Part shown: in pieces, positions 56,589-64,000 of the stretch
Numbering within the stretch: position 1 is the stretch's first letter
How the letters are laid out: each line of letters opens with the position of its first letter
Made by a program: the position numbers and the translations under genes
Virus record (IMG/VR): IMGVR_UViG_3300023174_000096
Coordinates: 41,517 to 105,516 of that record
Strand: one strand, 5' to 3'
DNA: 64,000 nucleotides
Origin: a virus
The notes under the pieces: generated by a model
The model's database searches: none
The model's input: only the letters and a program-made list of their open reading frames with translations
Told to the model about the DNA's origin: nothing

Positions 56589-58120
56589 AGCATTCCTTCG
56601 ATCTCTTTGATGGTGTCAGCCATCTTGGCGTCGTCCTTCTTGCCCTGCACCATAGGCACCTCCTGAGAGGTGAGGATACGCCGACAACCCCATTCGACCC
56701 GCGCGAAGTGGTTCTGGAAGGGGGCTTGGTCACGAGACTTGAGGCACTGGAACAGCACCTTGTTCTGTGACCGTAGCTCGTTGTCAACGTAGCTGGCGGT
56801 CACGATGTCGGAGCTACGCTCGGCCTCGTTCGAGTAGGACAGGTGCGTGAGATTGTAGGGGCCGTTGGTGTACGTCCCGTTGGACTTCTCCGCAGCCTTC
56901 TCCGCAGCCTTGAAGCCCTCGCGGCTGATCTGGAAGAGGTTCACCACCGCCATGCCCGCGCCGCGATTGAAGTTCATCGCGAGGCGCTTGAGATCCCGCA
57001 ACACCTCGTTCAGTCGCTCGGTGGTGCTCGGCACCCACTGCCTTGGGGAGAGCAGCCCCGCGTGGTCCACGAACAGCAGGTGAAAGGGCGTCTTGCTGTA
57101 GACGAGCTCGGCCTTGGAACGGAGGTCGGCCACGTTGAAGTCGCTCTTGTCCGGGTCGCTCACCTCGATGTGGATCTTGCCATACTGCCCAGAATTGAAA
57201 TCCGGGATGACGTAGTCCATCAGGAACGCCTTCTCGTTCTCTGCGAGCTTCCCGTCGCGGATCTTGCCGTAGTCGAGCCCCGTGTTTGGGCCGGGGGACT
57301 TCTGGATGCCCAGACGGATGCGGTCGTCCCGGAACTTCCCGTGGAGGCTGTGCATCGCGTAGAGGATGCGGCGGCACTGGTTGTACGGCATCTCCAGAGA
57401 GAAGATCATGCCGTCGTACTTGTAGTAGACGGCTTGGTTGTAGAGCCAGTTGAGGGCGAGCGTGGACTTCAGACCGCCCGTGAACGCGGCGTGCGTCCAG
57501 AGCTCGTACCTCTTGGCCCCTCCCAGAGCCTCATCCATCTGCTGGATGCCCGTGAACTGCCCGATGCCCGCCAGCGGGTCGCTCTCGACCTTCTCGTACT
57601 CGCGCTTGAAGTCCTCACCGTCGCCCGTGATCTCCCCCGACAACCGCGCGCCCGTCGTGGGCATCACGATGTCGTGGGACTTGTTGACGAGGTAGTGGAC
57701 GGCGTCCACGGGGCCACGAAGATGCCGTGACTTCTTGCCCTCCTTGATCTCGACCCCGGTCTGGAGAATCTGCGCGGCTTCGCGGAGGATGTCCCCCACC
57801 ATGCGGGACCGACGCTCCTCGGCGCGCTCCTCCAGACGCTTGATGAAGTCGCCCTTGAAGATGGGCTTCAGCGGGGCGAGCACCTCCAGACGGTCGCTGA
57901 CCTCTGGGTTCTTCAGCGTCTCAAAGTGCGAACGGACCGTGCGAACGTCAGGGACGTGGTTGTGCGTCCGCGAGAAGTCGCGCACGAACTCCCACAGCAC
58001 CGTGTCCTCGGGCACGTCGAAACCCAGCCCGCTGTCCGACAGCGCGAGGTAGTTGCGAAAAGCGAGCTCGGGGTCATCAGAGGGTAGCGCGACGAAGCAC
58101 GAACGGAGAAGAAACTTCAC
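56585..58120 (-). CDS. DnaB-like replicative helicase
   Basis: 511 aa, GTG start coupled to the upstream gene (GTGA). RecA-fold: P-loop AAFTGGLKSTLALNW (~211-225; Leu where the family has Gly before Lys), IFSLEMPYNQCRRILY (Walker-B-adjacent), LLFVDHAGLL (Walker B), and QISREGFKAAEKAAEK then SYSNEAERSSDIV (sensor/Arg finger region). The N-terminal ~180 residues match the DnaB accessory domain only loosely. It would unwind the fork in front of the PolA-type enzyme. Confidence 0.88.
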   Translation of the reverse strand: MKFLLRSCFVALPSDDPELAFRNYLALSDSGLGFDVPEDTVLWEFVRDFSRTHNHVPDVRTVRSHFETLKNPEVSDRLEVLAPLKPIFKGDFIKRLEERAEERRSRMVGDILREAAQILQTGVEIKEGKKSRHLRGPVDAVHYLVNKSHDIVMPTTGARLSGEITGDGEDFKREYEKVESDPLAGIGQFTGIQQMDEALGGAKRYELWTHAAFTGGLKSTLALNWLYNQAVYYKYDGMIFSLEMPYNQCRRILYAMHSLHGKFRDDRIRLGIQKSPGPNTGLDYGKIRDGKLAENEKAFLMDYVIPDFNSGQYGKIHIEVSDPDKSDFNVADLRSKAELVYSKTPFHLLFVDHAGLLSPRQWVPSTTERLNEVLRDLKRLAMNFNRGAGMAVVNLFQISREGFKAAEKAAEKSNGTYTNGPYNLTHLSYSNEAERSSDIVTASYVDNELRSQNKVLFQCLKSRDQAPFQNHFARVEWGCRRILTSQEVPMVQGKKDDAKMADTIKEIEGML

Positions 58121-58926
58121 TTGCCAAACCCCTTCCCGGTACGCTTCTTGGGCTCAGGCGCGGCGCGCTCGATGCGGGTGGTGTTCCCAACGGACGCCCC
58201 CGGTGACGAGTACCCCGCCGACAGGGTCAGTGCCGCCGTGGTCACCTTGGGCGAGACGGGTGCCGACCCTACCATCTCGATGGCGAGCCCCTGCTGGAGC
58301 TCCCCCAGCACCACCCGCTCCCACTGTTGAATGTGATGCAGCCCGTCCTCGCTGAACGCGAGGTGTGAGGGGTCGAAGCGCCGGGTGGGCTGGTCCACCA
58401 CCCATGTGGGCTTGGCGACGTGCGCCCGATGGTAGAGGGCTTCCAAGAGGACCTCTGGCGTGGCGCTGTTGCGGGCGCTCTTCACCCCCAGACGGATCAC
58501 CAGAAGTTCGGGCGGGTCCACGAGGTCTACCAAGGTGGCCTTCTCGGTGGACACACTGGCCGCGTCGGGGTCGAGGATCTCCTTTCCGACCAACCCGATG
58601 GGCGACAACCACGCGGTCATCAGGTCACTGTCCGTGACCACCTTGAACCCCCAGTAAGGGCCAGCACGGAGGGCGACGTGACGGAGGTGGGCGCGGAGGG
58701 ATTCGTCGGGAGCCGTGATGTACAGGTCGTTGCCCGTGTGCTCCGCGAGCGGTGAGTTCTCTACCTTGGGCGCGGACGACAGGCCCGCCCAGCCCCGGTT
58801 GACGTTTCGCAGGATGTCCCGCGCGATCTGACACGGGCACGGCTTGGTGAGAGGGATACCCCGCGCGTCGGCCCCTGCGTCGAGGTACCCCCTCCCGTAG
58901 CACTTGTCGCACAGCTTGTCGGTCAC
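58117..58926 (-). CDS. degenerate DnaC-like helicase-loader candidate
   Basis: 269 aa from GTG 58926, overlapping the SNF2 helicase stop (GTGA). N-terminal CDKC...PCPC (CxxC-x20-CxC) zinc module. The following region (GFKVVTDSDLMTAWLSP, PPELLVIRLGVK, TWVVDQPTRRF) matches the strand/loop pattern of DnaC/IstB AAA+ loaders, but no Walker A is present. Position between the two helicases supports a loader role. Alternative: a non-ATPase primosome scaffold. Confidence 0.55.
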   Translation of the reverse strand: MTDKLCDKCYGRGYLDAGADARGIPLTKPCPCQIARDILRNVNRGWAGLSSAPKVENSPLAEHTGNDLYITAPDESLRAHLRHVALRAGPYWGFKVVTDSDLMTAWLSPIGLVGKEILDPDAASVSTEKATLVDLVDPPELLVIRLGVKSARNSATPEVLLEALYHRAHVAKPTWVVDQPTRRFDPSHLAFSEDGLHHIQQWERVVLGELQQGLAIEMVGSAPVSPKVTTAALTLSAGYSSPGASVGNTTRIERAAPEPKKRTGKGFGK

Positions 58927-61900
58927 TTGTGCCTCGCGCGGGCGTCCGAGATGAGCTCGGAGAACAGGTCGGAGAGGTCGTTCGTCGCGTCTACCATTAC
59001 GCTCGCGTCGTCTTCGCCCTTGATGCGCTTGCCCAGAACGCTCTCCACCAGCCCCATCTTCTTGGTGAGCACCTTCACCACCCGGTCGTCGATGGTCCCC
59101 TCGGTCACAAGGTGAATCGCGTAGCACCTATCGTGAGTGCTACCGATGCGGATCATCCGCCCAAGAATCTGGAGGTAGTCCCCGGCGCTCCACGGGGTGT
59201 CGTAGAAGATGAGTGCCTTGGCGGCTTGGAGGTTGATCGCTTCCGCAGCGGCGGTCGTGATGCAGCACACCGCCGCATCGCTCTTCGGGTCTTGGAAGGC
59301 GTCCTGCGAGGTCTTTCGCTCCCGCTCGTCCTCCGCGCCCGTGATCCGCACCGCCCTCACGCCCCGCTTCTTGAGGGCCGGGACCATGATGTCCACCATC
59401 TTGCGGAACCGAGAGAAGACGATCACCTTCTCGCCGTCGAGCTCGCCGCCGTCCGACACGAGGTCGAGCAGGGCGTCGAGCTTCTCGGAGTCACCGTCCA
59501 CACCGATGAGCTCCGGGTGGTTCACGATCTGCTGGCAGTAGGCGACGGCGGTGAGCTTGGTGACTTCTTTCTCCTCGGTCTGCCCGGTCTTCTCGCCCAC
59601 CAGCAGAAGGCCCTCCAGTGCCTCTTGGTACTTGGCTTCTTGCAGCTTGGTCATGCCGACCTTGACGTGACGGGTGACGAGGGGAGGAAGCTCGCTCGCA
59701 ACCTCAAACTTGGGCCGACCCAAGAAGTACGGGTCGATGCGCTTGCGGAACGCCTCGATGTCCCGCTGTCGGTACCCCACGATCACGGGCACCTGTCTCC
59801 GCGTGCCCGGGAGCACCTGCATCCGGGTGATGCAGTACTCGTTGAGGAAGTGGTTCTTGGAGCCGAAGAGCCCCGGCACCAGCACGTTGTACACGCCCCA
59901 CCCCTCGATGAGGTTGTTCTTGATGAGCGTGGCGGTCAACGCCCACGTTCGCTCTGCCTTGCTCGACAGGTACTTGCAGACCTGATGGACCTGCGTCTCG
60001 CTGTTCTTGTACGCCGCCGCCTCGTCGGTGATGATGATGTACCCCTCGCGGTCTTGCAGTTCCGCGAAGTCCTGCACCGCCGTGCGGTAGCCCATGACGA
60101 GCACCGTTGGCCCCGTCGCCGCCCAGAACGCTTCCCGCACCTTGCGGCGCTGAACGGGCGTACCGCGACTAACAAAGGGGGTGACCCCCTTGGTGAACTT
60201 GCGAAACTCGCCCGCCCACTGCTCCACCGACGACTTGCTGGTGAGGATCAGCACCTTCTGGTCGGGCGTGCGCTCCCACAGGTAGCACAGGGCCGAAATC
60301 GACTGGAGCGTGTTGTGACTGATGATTCCGTTCGACACGAAAGAGTGGTCGGGATCATCCACCTCGATGTCCACCACCTCGTCCTCGCCATCGGTCACGG
60401 TCACCACCGGGTCGTAGAAGAACCTCGCAGTGAGGATCGAGTCGAGCTCCCGGTAAGCGTCGGTGTCGGCTACCCCTACTTGCCGAGCCACGTCGAGGAG
60501 GGTCCGTAGGAAAGCATAGGTGGGGTCACGCCCCGCCGTTTCGATGTTGTTGAGAGCCTTCTCAAACGGCACTCCAAACTGCTTCAGCCCGCTGCCCTTG
60601 CGGTTGCCGTTTGCGCCCGTGCGAGCCGTGGCGCGAACGATGGCCGTGCGGAGCTCCCGCACGAGCTTCCGGGCGTGGGGCACCACGTCGAGGTTGGAGT
60701 TCGACTTCTTGGCGCACAGTTCCGCCAGAGCATCAGCCTTGCGGGGGGTGATGAACCCCACGGTGTCACGGAACTTCCGGGCATCATCACCACAGAGGGC
60801 CAAGCGCCAGTAGGTGTGGTCGCGTCCCTTGACCTTCTTGGATGACCGGGAACAGACGATCCCGAGACGGAGGAGAAGAATCTGCACCTCGCGAAGCAAG
60901 CGTTCCGACGCACTGGATACCTCCAGCACCCCGCCCGACACGGACCCTTCACCGTCGAAGAAGGCCCGGAGGAAAGCCACCACGGAATTGCTGGTGCCTT
61001 GGAAGATCGGCCACGGAATACGCTTGGACGCCGACAGTTCATAACTGACGCCCAGCCCCGTGAGATACTCGCGAAGGTACACGCTGGACACGATGATGGA
61101 CGTGTCCCGGTCTTGGTTCGCTTCATTGCCCGTCCACCCGAGCACCTTCGCGCACAGATCGCGGACGTGGTCGTGGACTTCGGAGTTCTGGTCTCGGTGC
61201 TGTGTGATGGCGAACCCCCAACGGCTCGCGGTCCAACCCTCCGCGACGACGTAGCCCAAGAGGGCTGCGAGGTCGGGCGTGAGCACACCCGGTACGCTGA
61301 ACTTGCGGGTGTTTCCCGCAAACGTGGCGGGGTCGGGCACCGGGATCGCGGGCTCTGCCATCGGAAATGCGGCACCTTGTCGGTCGATGCACAGGTGCAT
61401 CCCCAGAGAGATGTCCCCCACGGGCACGAAGCCCTCGCCCGTTTCCCGGCGGGCGTACAGAGGATGCACCACGGACCCCGTGACCTCGTACCCCCGACGG
61501 GTCACGACACGACGAGAGGGCTTCCGGCCCGACGTGTAGAAGCTCTTGACGGGAGCCCACTTCCACCCGGTCCATACGGACGTGGGTTGGGGGAGGGGGT
61601 GGAACGTGTCGGGCGGGAGGTCTCCCTTGGGTCCAAGATCACCGATCTCGATGAGCCCCCGGTCGGTGAGAACTAGAGTATCCCGCGTCACGCACTTGCC
61701 CAAGCCCGTGTCGTCACCGAGCAGGAACCGCTTCATGGCGAGGAGGTGCATGACCCCCTGCACTTGGTAGTAGCGGAGCTTCAGCGGGCGGGGCGTGCCG
61801 TCCAGCGCCGTGAAGCTGTCCCTCATGTACGGGGACGGACGAGCCTCAAGGTCCGTGCGCTCACGGATCTTCTTGAGCTTCTCGTAGGCGGGGTTGGGGG

Positions 61901-61955
61901 GGAGAGAGTCGGCGGGCGTCTCGTCAGAGGGGAGGATGTCGTCGTCGCTGGACAT
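58923..61955 (-). CDS. SNF2/DEAD-type helicase interrupted by an intein
   Basis: 1010 codons from ATG 61955; 549 aa after intein removal. Extein: KLRYYQVQGVMHLLAMKRF, then P-loop GDDTGLGK with T resuming after the intein (TLQSISALCYLW). IIITDEAAAYKN is Walker B, WALTATLI motif III, then VIVFSRFRKMVDIMVPAL and GRMIRIGSTHDRCYAIHLVT (motif VI). SNF2-type translocase/helicase, likely for replication or recombination. GGGCGTAAC lies 12 bases before ATG. The longer in-frame extension upstream is not used. Confidence 0.9.
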   Translation of the reverse strand: MSSDDDILPSDETPADSLPPNPAYEKLKKIRERTDLEARPSPYMRDSFTALDGTPRPLKLRYYQVQGVMHLLAMKRFLLGDDTGLGKCVTRDTLVLTDRGLIEIGDLGPKGDLPPDTFHPLPQPTSVWTGWKWAPVKSFYTSGRKPSRRVVTRRGYEVTGSVVHPLYARRETGEGFVPVGDISLGMHLCIDRQGAAFPMAEPAIPVPDPATFAGNTRKFSVPGVLTPDLAALLGYVVAEGWTASRWGFAITQHRDQNSEVHDHVRDLCAKVLGWTGNEANQDRDTSIIVSSVYLREYLTGLGVSYELSASKRIPWPIFQGTSNSVVAFLRAFFDGEGSVSGGVLEVSSASERLLREVQILLLRLGIVCSRSSKKVKGRDHTYWRLALCGDDARKFRDTVGFITPRKADALAELCAKKSNSNLDVVPHARKLVRELRTAIVRATARTGANGNRKGSGLKQFGVPFEKALNNIETAGRDPTYAFLRTLLDVARQVGVADTDAYRELDSILTARFFYDPVVTVTDGEDEVVDIEVDDPDHSFVSNGIISHNTLQSISALCYLWERTPDQKVLILTSKSSVEQWAGEFRKFTKGVTPFVSRGTPVQRRKVREAFWAATGPTVLVMGYRTAVQDFAELQDREGYIIITDEAAAYKNSETQVHQVCKYLSSKAERTWALTATLIKNNLIEGWGVYNVLVPGLFGSKNHFLNEYCITRMQVLPGTRRQVPVIVGYRQRDIEAFRKRIDPYFLGRPKFEVASELPPLVTRHVKVGMTKLQEAKYQEALEGLLLVGEKTGQTEEKEVTKLTAVAYCQQIVNHPELIGVDGDSEKLDALLDLVSDGGELDGEKVIVFSRFRKMVDIMVPALKKRGVRAVRITGAEDERERKTSQDAFQDPKSDAAVCCITTAAAEAINLQAAKALIFYDTPWSAGDYLQILGRMIRIGSTHDRCYAIHLVTEGTIDDRVVKVLTKKMGLVESVLGKRIKGEDDASVMVDATNDLSDLFSELISDARARHK
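60312..61694 (-). mobile_element. LAGLIDADG intein in the helicase Walker A motif
   Basis: 461 aa, host residues 88-548. Starts at Cys (CVTRDTLVLTDRGLIEIG, block A). Hint block with VTGSVVHPLYAR (block B, T-x-x-H). LAGLIDADG motifs TPDLAALLGYVVAEG and SVVAFLRAFFDGEGS flank the homing domain. C-terminal SFVSNGIISHN, then extein Thr +1. It splits GLGK from T, a well-known intein site in P-loop ATPases. Catalytic His-Asn pair and Cys1 all intact, so splicing should work. Confidence 0.93.
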
Positions 61956-61965
61956 GGCCTCCGAC

Positions 61966-61974
61966 GTTACGCCC
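61966..61974 (-). promoter_or_regulatory. GGGCGTAAC element before the helicase
   Basis: GGCGGGCGTAACGTCGGAGGCC then ATG 61955; here a partial Shine-Dalgarno (ggagg) is present 2 bases before ATG. Confidence 0.5.
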
Positions 61975-61983
61975 GCCCACCCC

Positions 61984-64000
61984 TCACGGGTTGTACGGCG
62001 CGGGGGGGATCGCCGGATTGGGCACCGAGCGGGTGCGCCCACGGTCCATCGGGAGGCCGGGGAGACGGTAGCGGTCCACCGCCGAGTAGCCCTCACCGTA
62101 GCCCGTGGGGGAGTTGAGACCCGTGAGGACCACACCGTCGAGCGTGGTGCGGGTCTTCCCGTAGACGGCTTGAGTGAAGACGACCATCTGGATCTCGTCG
62201 CCCTCCGAGCGCGTCGTGAGGGAGGCAACCTCGTGGTAGTTCCTCACCAGCACCGCCTTGCACGCCAGCACCGCCCCCTTGAGGACGGGCTGCGACGCCG
62301 CGCCGAAGGAGTCCGCGACCCACGTCACGGGACCGCCCGGTGCGACACCTGAAAGGACGAAACCCGCGCCGCCGCCACGGAAAATGCGGAACACCTTTGA
62401 CCCGGCAGGGGTTGCGCCCGTGTACGGGATGTACTGGAGAACCGCGCCGTCCGTCATGGACAACAGTGACCCCGGCTCGCCCAAGAAGCGGTTGTACTCC
62501 GCGCCGCCCGTGGTGAGAGGGAGGGTCTCGTACACCGCCCGAAGGCTCCCTTGGTACGACCGCAGGGACGTGGCTCCGTCGCCCAAGAGGTTCTCCGCGA
62601 GGAAGTCACTGTCGGAGACGAGGATGCCCAGCGGGAGGCGTTCGGTCATTCCCGTCAGGGAGATCACCGAGTTGCCGTTGCCCGCGTTCGCCGGGATGTT
62701 CCTCCCGCCCACGAAGGGCACCGACGTGCAAGGGGGCGAGTTCCCGCTCTGGACGAAGGCCGCGTCGGAGATGTTCCCCGTGAACGACGTGGTGAACTGG
62801 AGGGAGATGGCCGCGAGGATGTTGCCGGGGGACCGCAGGGTGATGTGGACCACCGCCCCGTTGGCCGACGCCGAGAAGTAGGGAGAAAGGTTCGTGTTGC
62901 CGTTGATCAGGGAGGCGAGGTCACTCGCGTAAGCGGTGTTGTCCACAAACACACCCACGGGGGTGAGGGTCACGGAGAGGGGCATCCCTTCCGCGTACAG
63001 GGTCACGGTCAGGCTGTTCGTGGTGGCGATGTTGTAATCGAGAACTTGGAAGGTCGCCGCCCCGTAGGTACGCACGTCGGCGTAGGGGTCGGTCGCCAAG
63101 TCCGTGTTCTGGCCAGCCGTGAAGGCTCGCGGGAGCACCCGCCACGGAAGCTGAAGAGGGCCGTTGGGGATGCGCGAGTCGCCGTTGGTGTTGAGTGAGT
63201 TCGGGTCGATGTACCCACAGTCGAGGACCGTGTCGTTGTACATCTGCCCGCCGATCTTGCCCGTCCCCAGCGTGGTGTAGAAATCCATCGTGGCGAGGAC
63301 TTCCACGGCACGGGGGTTCGGGGTCTGGACTACCGACTGATTGATCGGCTCCCCGACGTAGTAGGCGCTTCCCTGCGGGATCTGCCCGTACCGAGAGCCG
63401 TAGTCCGCCGACTGCAACACACCCGTCGAAGAGGTCTGGAGGGGGTTGCCTTGATAGACGGTGCGGCTGTACACCTCGTAGGGGACCGAGCCCGAGGGAG
63501 CCGCGAACGGGAGGATCATCTCCACGCCGCCAGCGAGCTCTTGGTTCGTGGCATTGGTCACCGTCGCGCCGTTGCCCGCGTGGAACCGGGCGAGCACCCA
63601 GTTGTTCTTGTTGATGAAGCCCTCGCCGTAGCCGAAGACCACACACTCGACGACGTAATCAAAGTCGTTGAAGGTCTGCCCCGAGAGGTAGCCGGGGATG
63701 CGGGTGATGTCGAAGGCCGTGTCAGGGACGATGTAGGTGTGCGAGTCGCTCTGGTTCGTGAAGGTGTTGGCACCCCCCTGACGGATGAAGAGCGTCTGCT
63801 TGGTGGCATCCTCGCGGAGGAGGTTGACCGGGGGGTTGTTGATGGGCGTGATCCGGTCGCTGTTCTGGAACGCGCCGACGTTGCCGTTGCCCACCATCGT
63901 GGCGACGAAGTTCGACTGCTCGTACACCCCGTACAGGCGGGCGATCCCAAGGTAGGGGGGGAGCTCGATGCCCTTCAACCCCACGCCGAGGTCCGAGCTC
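61984..64000 (-). CDS. 5'-truncated virion structural protein
   Basis: At least 672 aa; the frame is open to the right edge (residues before GTG 63984 read as protein), so it begins beyond the window. Beta-rich, Gly/Asn/Thr-rich. A divergent copy of the shared beta-module lies at about 62770-63030 (SLTVTLYAEGMPLSVTL; ASDLASLINGNTNLSPYF). C-terminus is Pro/Arg-rich (RVPNPAIPPAPYNP). Probably a tail or surface protein. Stop at 61984 is followed by the helicase promoter region. Confidence 0.75.
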   Translation of the reverse strand, partial: SSDLGVGLKGIELPPYLGIARLYGVYEQSNFVATMVGNGNVGAFQNSDRITPINNPPVNLLREDATKQTLFIRQGGANTFTNQSDSHTYIVPDTAFDITRIPGYLSGQTFNDFDYVVECVVFGYGEGFINKNNWVLARFHAGNGATVTNATNQELAGGVEMILPFAAPSGSVPYEVYSRTVYQGNPLQTSSTGVLQSADYGSRYGQIPQGSAYYVGEPINQSVVQTPNPRAVEVLATMDFYTTLGTGKIGGQMYNDTVLDCGYIDPNSLNTNGDSRIPNGPLQLPWRVLPRAFTAGQNTDLATDPYADVRTYGAATFQVLDYNIATTNSLTVTLYAEGMPLSVTLTPVGVFVDNTAYASDLASLINGNTNLSPYFSASANGAVVHITLRSPGNILAAISLQFTTSFTGNISDAAFVQSGNSPPCTSVPFVGGRNIPANAGNGNSVISLTGMTERLPLGILVSDSDFLAENLLGDGATSLRSYQGSLRAVYETLPLTTGGAEYNRFLGEPGSLLSMTDGAVLQYIPYTGATPAGSKVFRIFRGGGAGFVLSGVAPGGPVTWVADSFGAASQPVLKGAVLACKAVLVRNYHEVASLTTRSEGDEIQMVVFTQAVYGKTRTTLDGVVLTGLNSPTGYGEGYSAVDRYRLPGLPMDRGRTRSVPNPAIPPAPYNP

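Noticed and set aside
61956-62228. Upstream extension of the SNF2 helicase (91 extra codons)
   Set aside because: Sequence is Arg/Ser/Pro low-quality and overlaps the end of the virion gene; ATG 61955 has a Shine-Dalgarno and the GGGCGTAAC element.
1-64000. tRNA genes, CRISPR arrays, integrase, IS elements
   Set aside because: No clover-leaf with CCA-type arms, no spaced direct repeats and no recombinase/transposase motif seen by eye; intergenic gaps are nearly all under 130 bases.

Overview
The window looks like part of the genome of a large, GC-rich tailed bacteriophage with a contractile (myovirus-type) tail. Reasons: a baseplate cassette with gp25/W-like and gpJ-like proteins followed by very large beta-rich tail proteins; a complete phage-style replication set (family A DNA polymerase, DnaB-like helicase, SNF2-type helicase with an intein, CHC2 zinc-finger primase subunit); nucleotide enzymes (dCTP deaminase, thymidine kinase); and extremely dense packing with many ATGA/GTGA stop-start overlaps. 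I see no terminase, portal, major capsid, integrase, rRNA or tRNA gene, so this is an internal slice of a larger genome and nothing here argues for a temperate lifestyle. The host cannot be named from the sequence. Layout: 1-1883 is the end of a virion-type gene on the plus strand. 2.6-6.5 kb is a plus-strand operon of small proteins, a repressor-like HTH protein, a tiny membrane protein, dCTP deaminase, an MT-A70-type adenine methyltransferase and a ParB-like protein; it contains a remarkable 31-bp RNA hairpin. 6.5-9.0 kb (minus) holds an SNase-like nuclease and virion genes. 9.0-11.0 kb (plus) is an accessory island with a GIY-YIG protein and a protein related to the anti-CRISPR AcrVA2. 11-33.6 kb (minus) is the virion/tail region, interrupted by PhoH and a homing-nuclease gene. 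33.7-35 kb (plus) includes thymidine kinase. 35-45 kb (minus) holds multidomain virion-associated proteins (Ntn-hydrolase plus nucleotidyltransferase, a zinc metallopeptidase), tandem cold-shock domains and a lipoprotein. 45.3-62 kb (minus) is the replication and DNA-metabolism region. 61984 to the end is another virion protein running off the window. Regulation seems two-tiered. Virion-type genes are preceded by an element with a CTATC core, usually 7-15 bases after a T-rich block (GTTTCCCGCCTATC or TTAACCGTTCTATC). Replication and accessory genes instead carry GGGCGTAAC, usually 8-22 nt before the start codon and often without a Shine-Dalgarno site. The least expected features are: an N-terminal tag (LR[ST]KxIRLAHxxPxLR) shared by four otherwise unrelated proteins; a K/R-x-ASRYL linker motif between domains of two multidomain proteins; an out-of-frame relic of a tail-fibre C-terminus embedded in a 1289-codon ORF; the AcrVA2-like protein; an ABC ATPase-GNAT fusion; and a type IIG-like restriction-methylation protein with a palindromic operator candidate.
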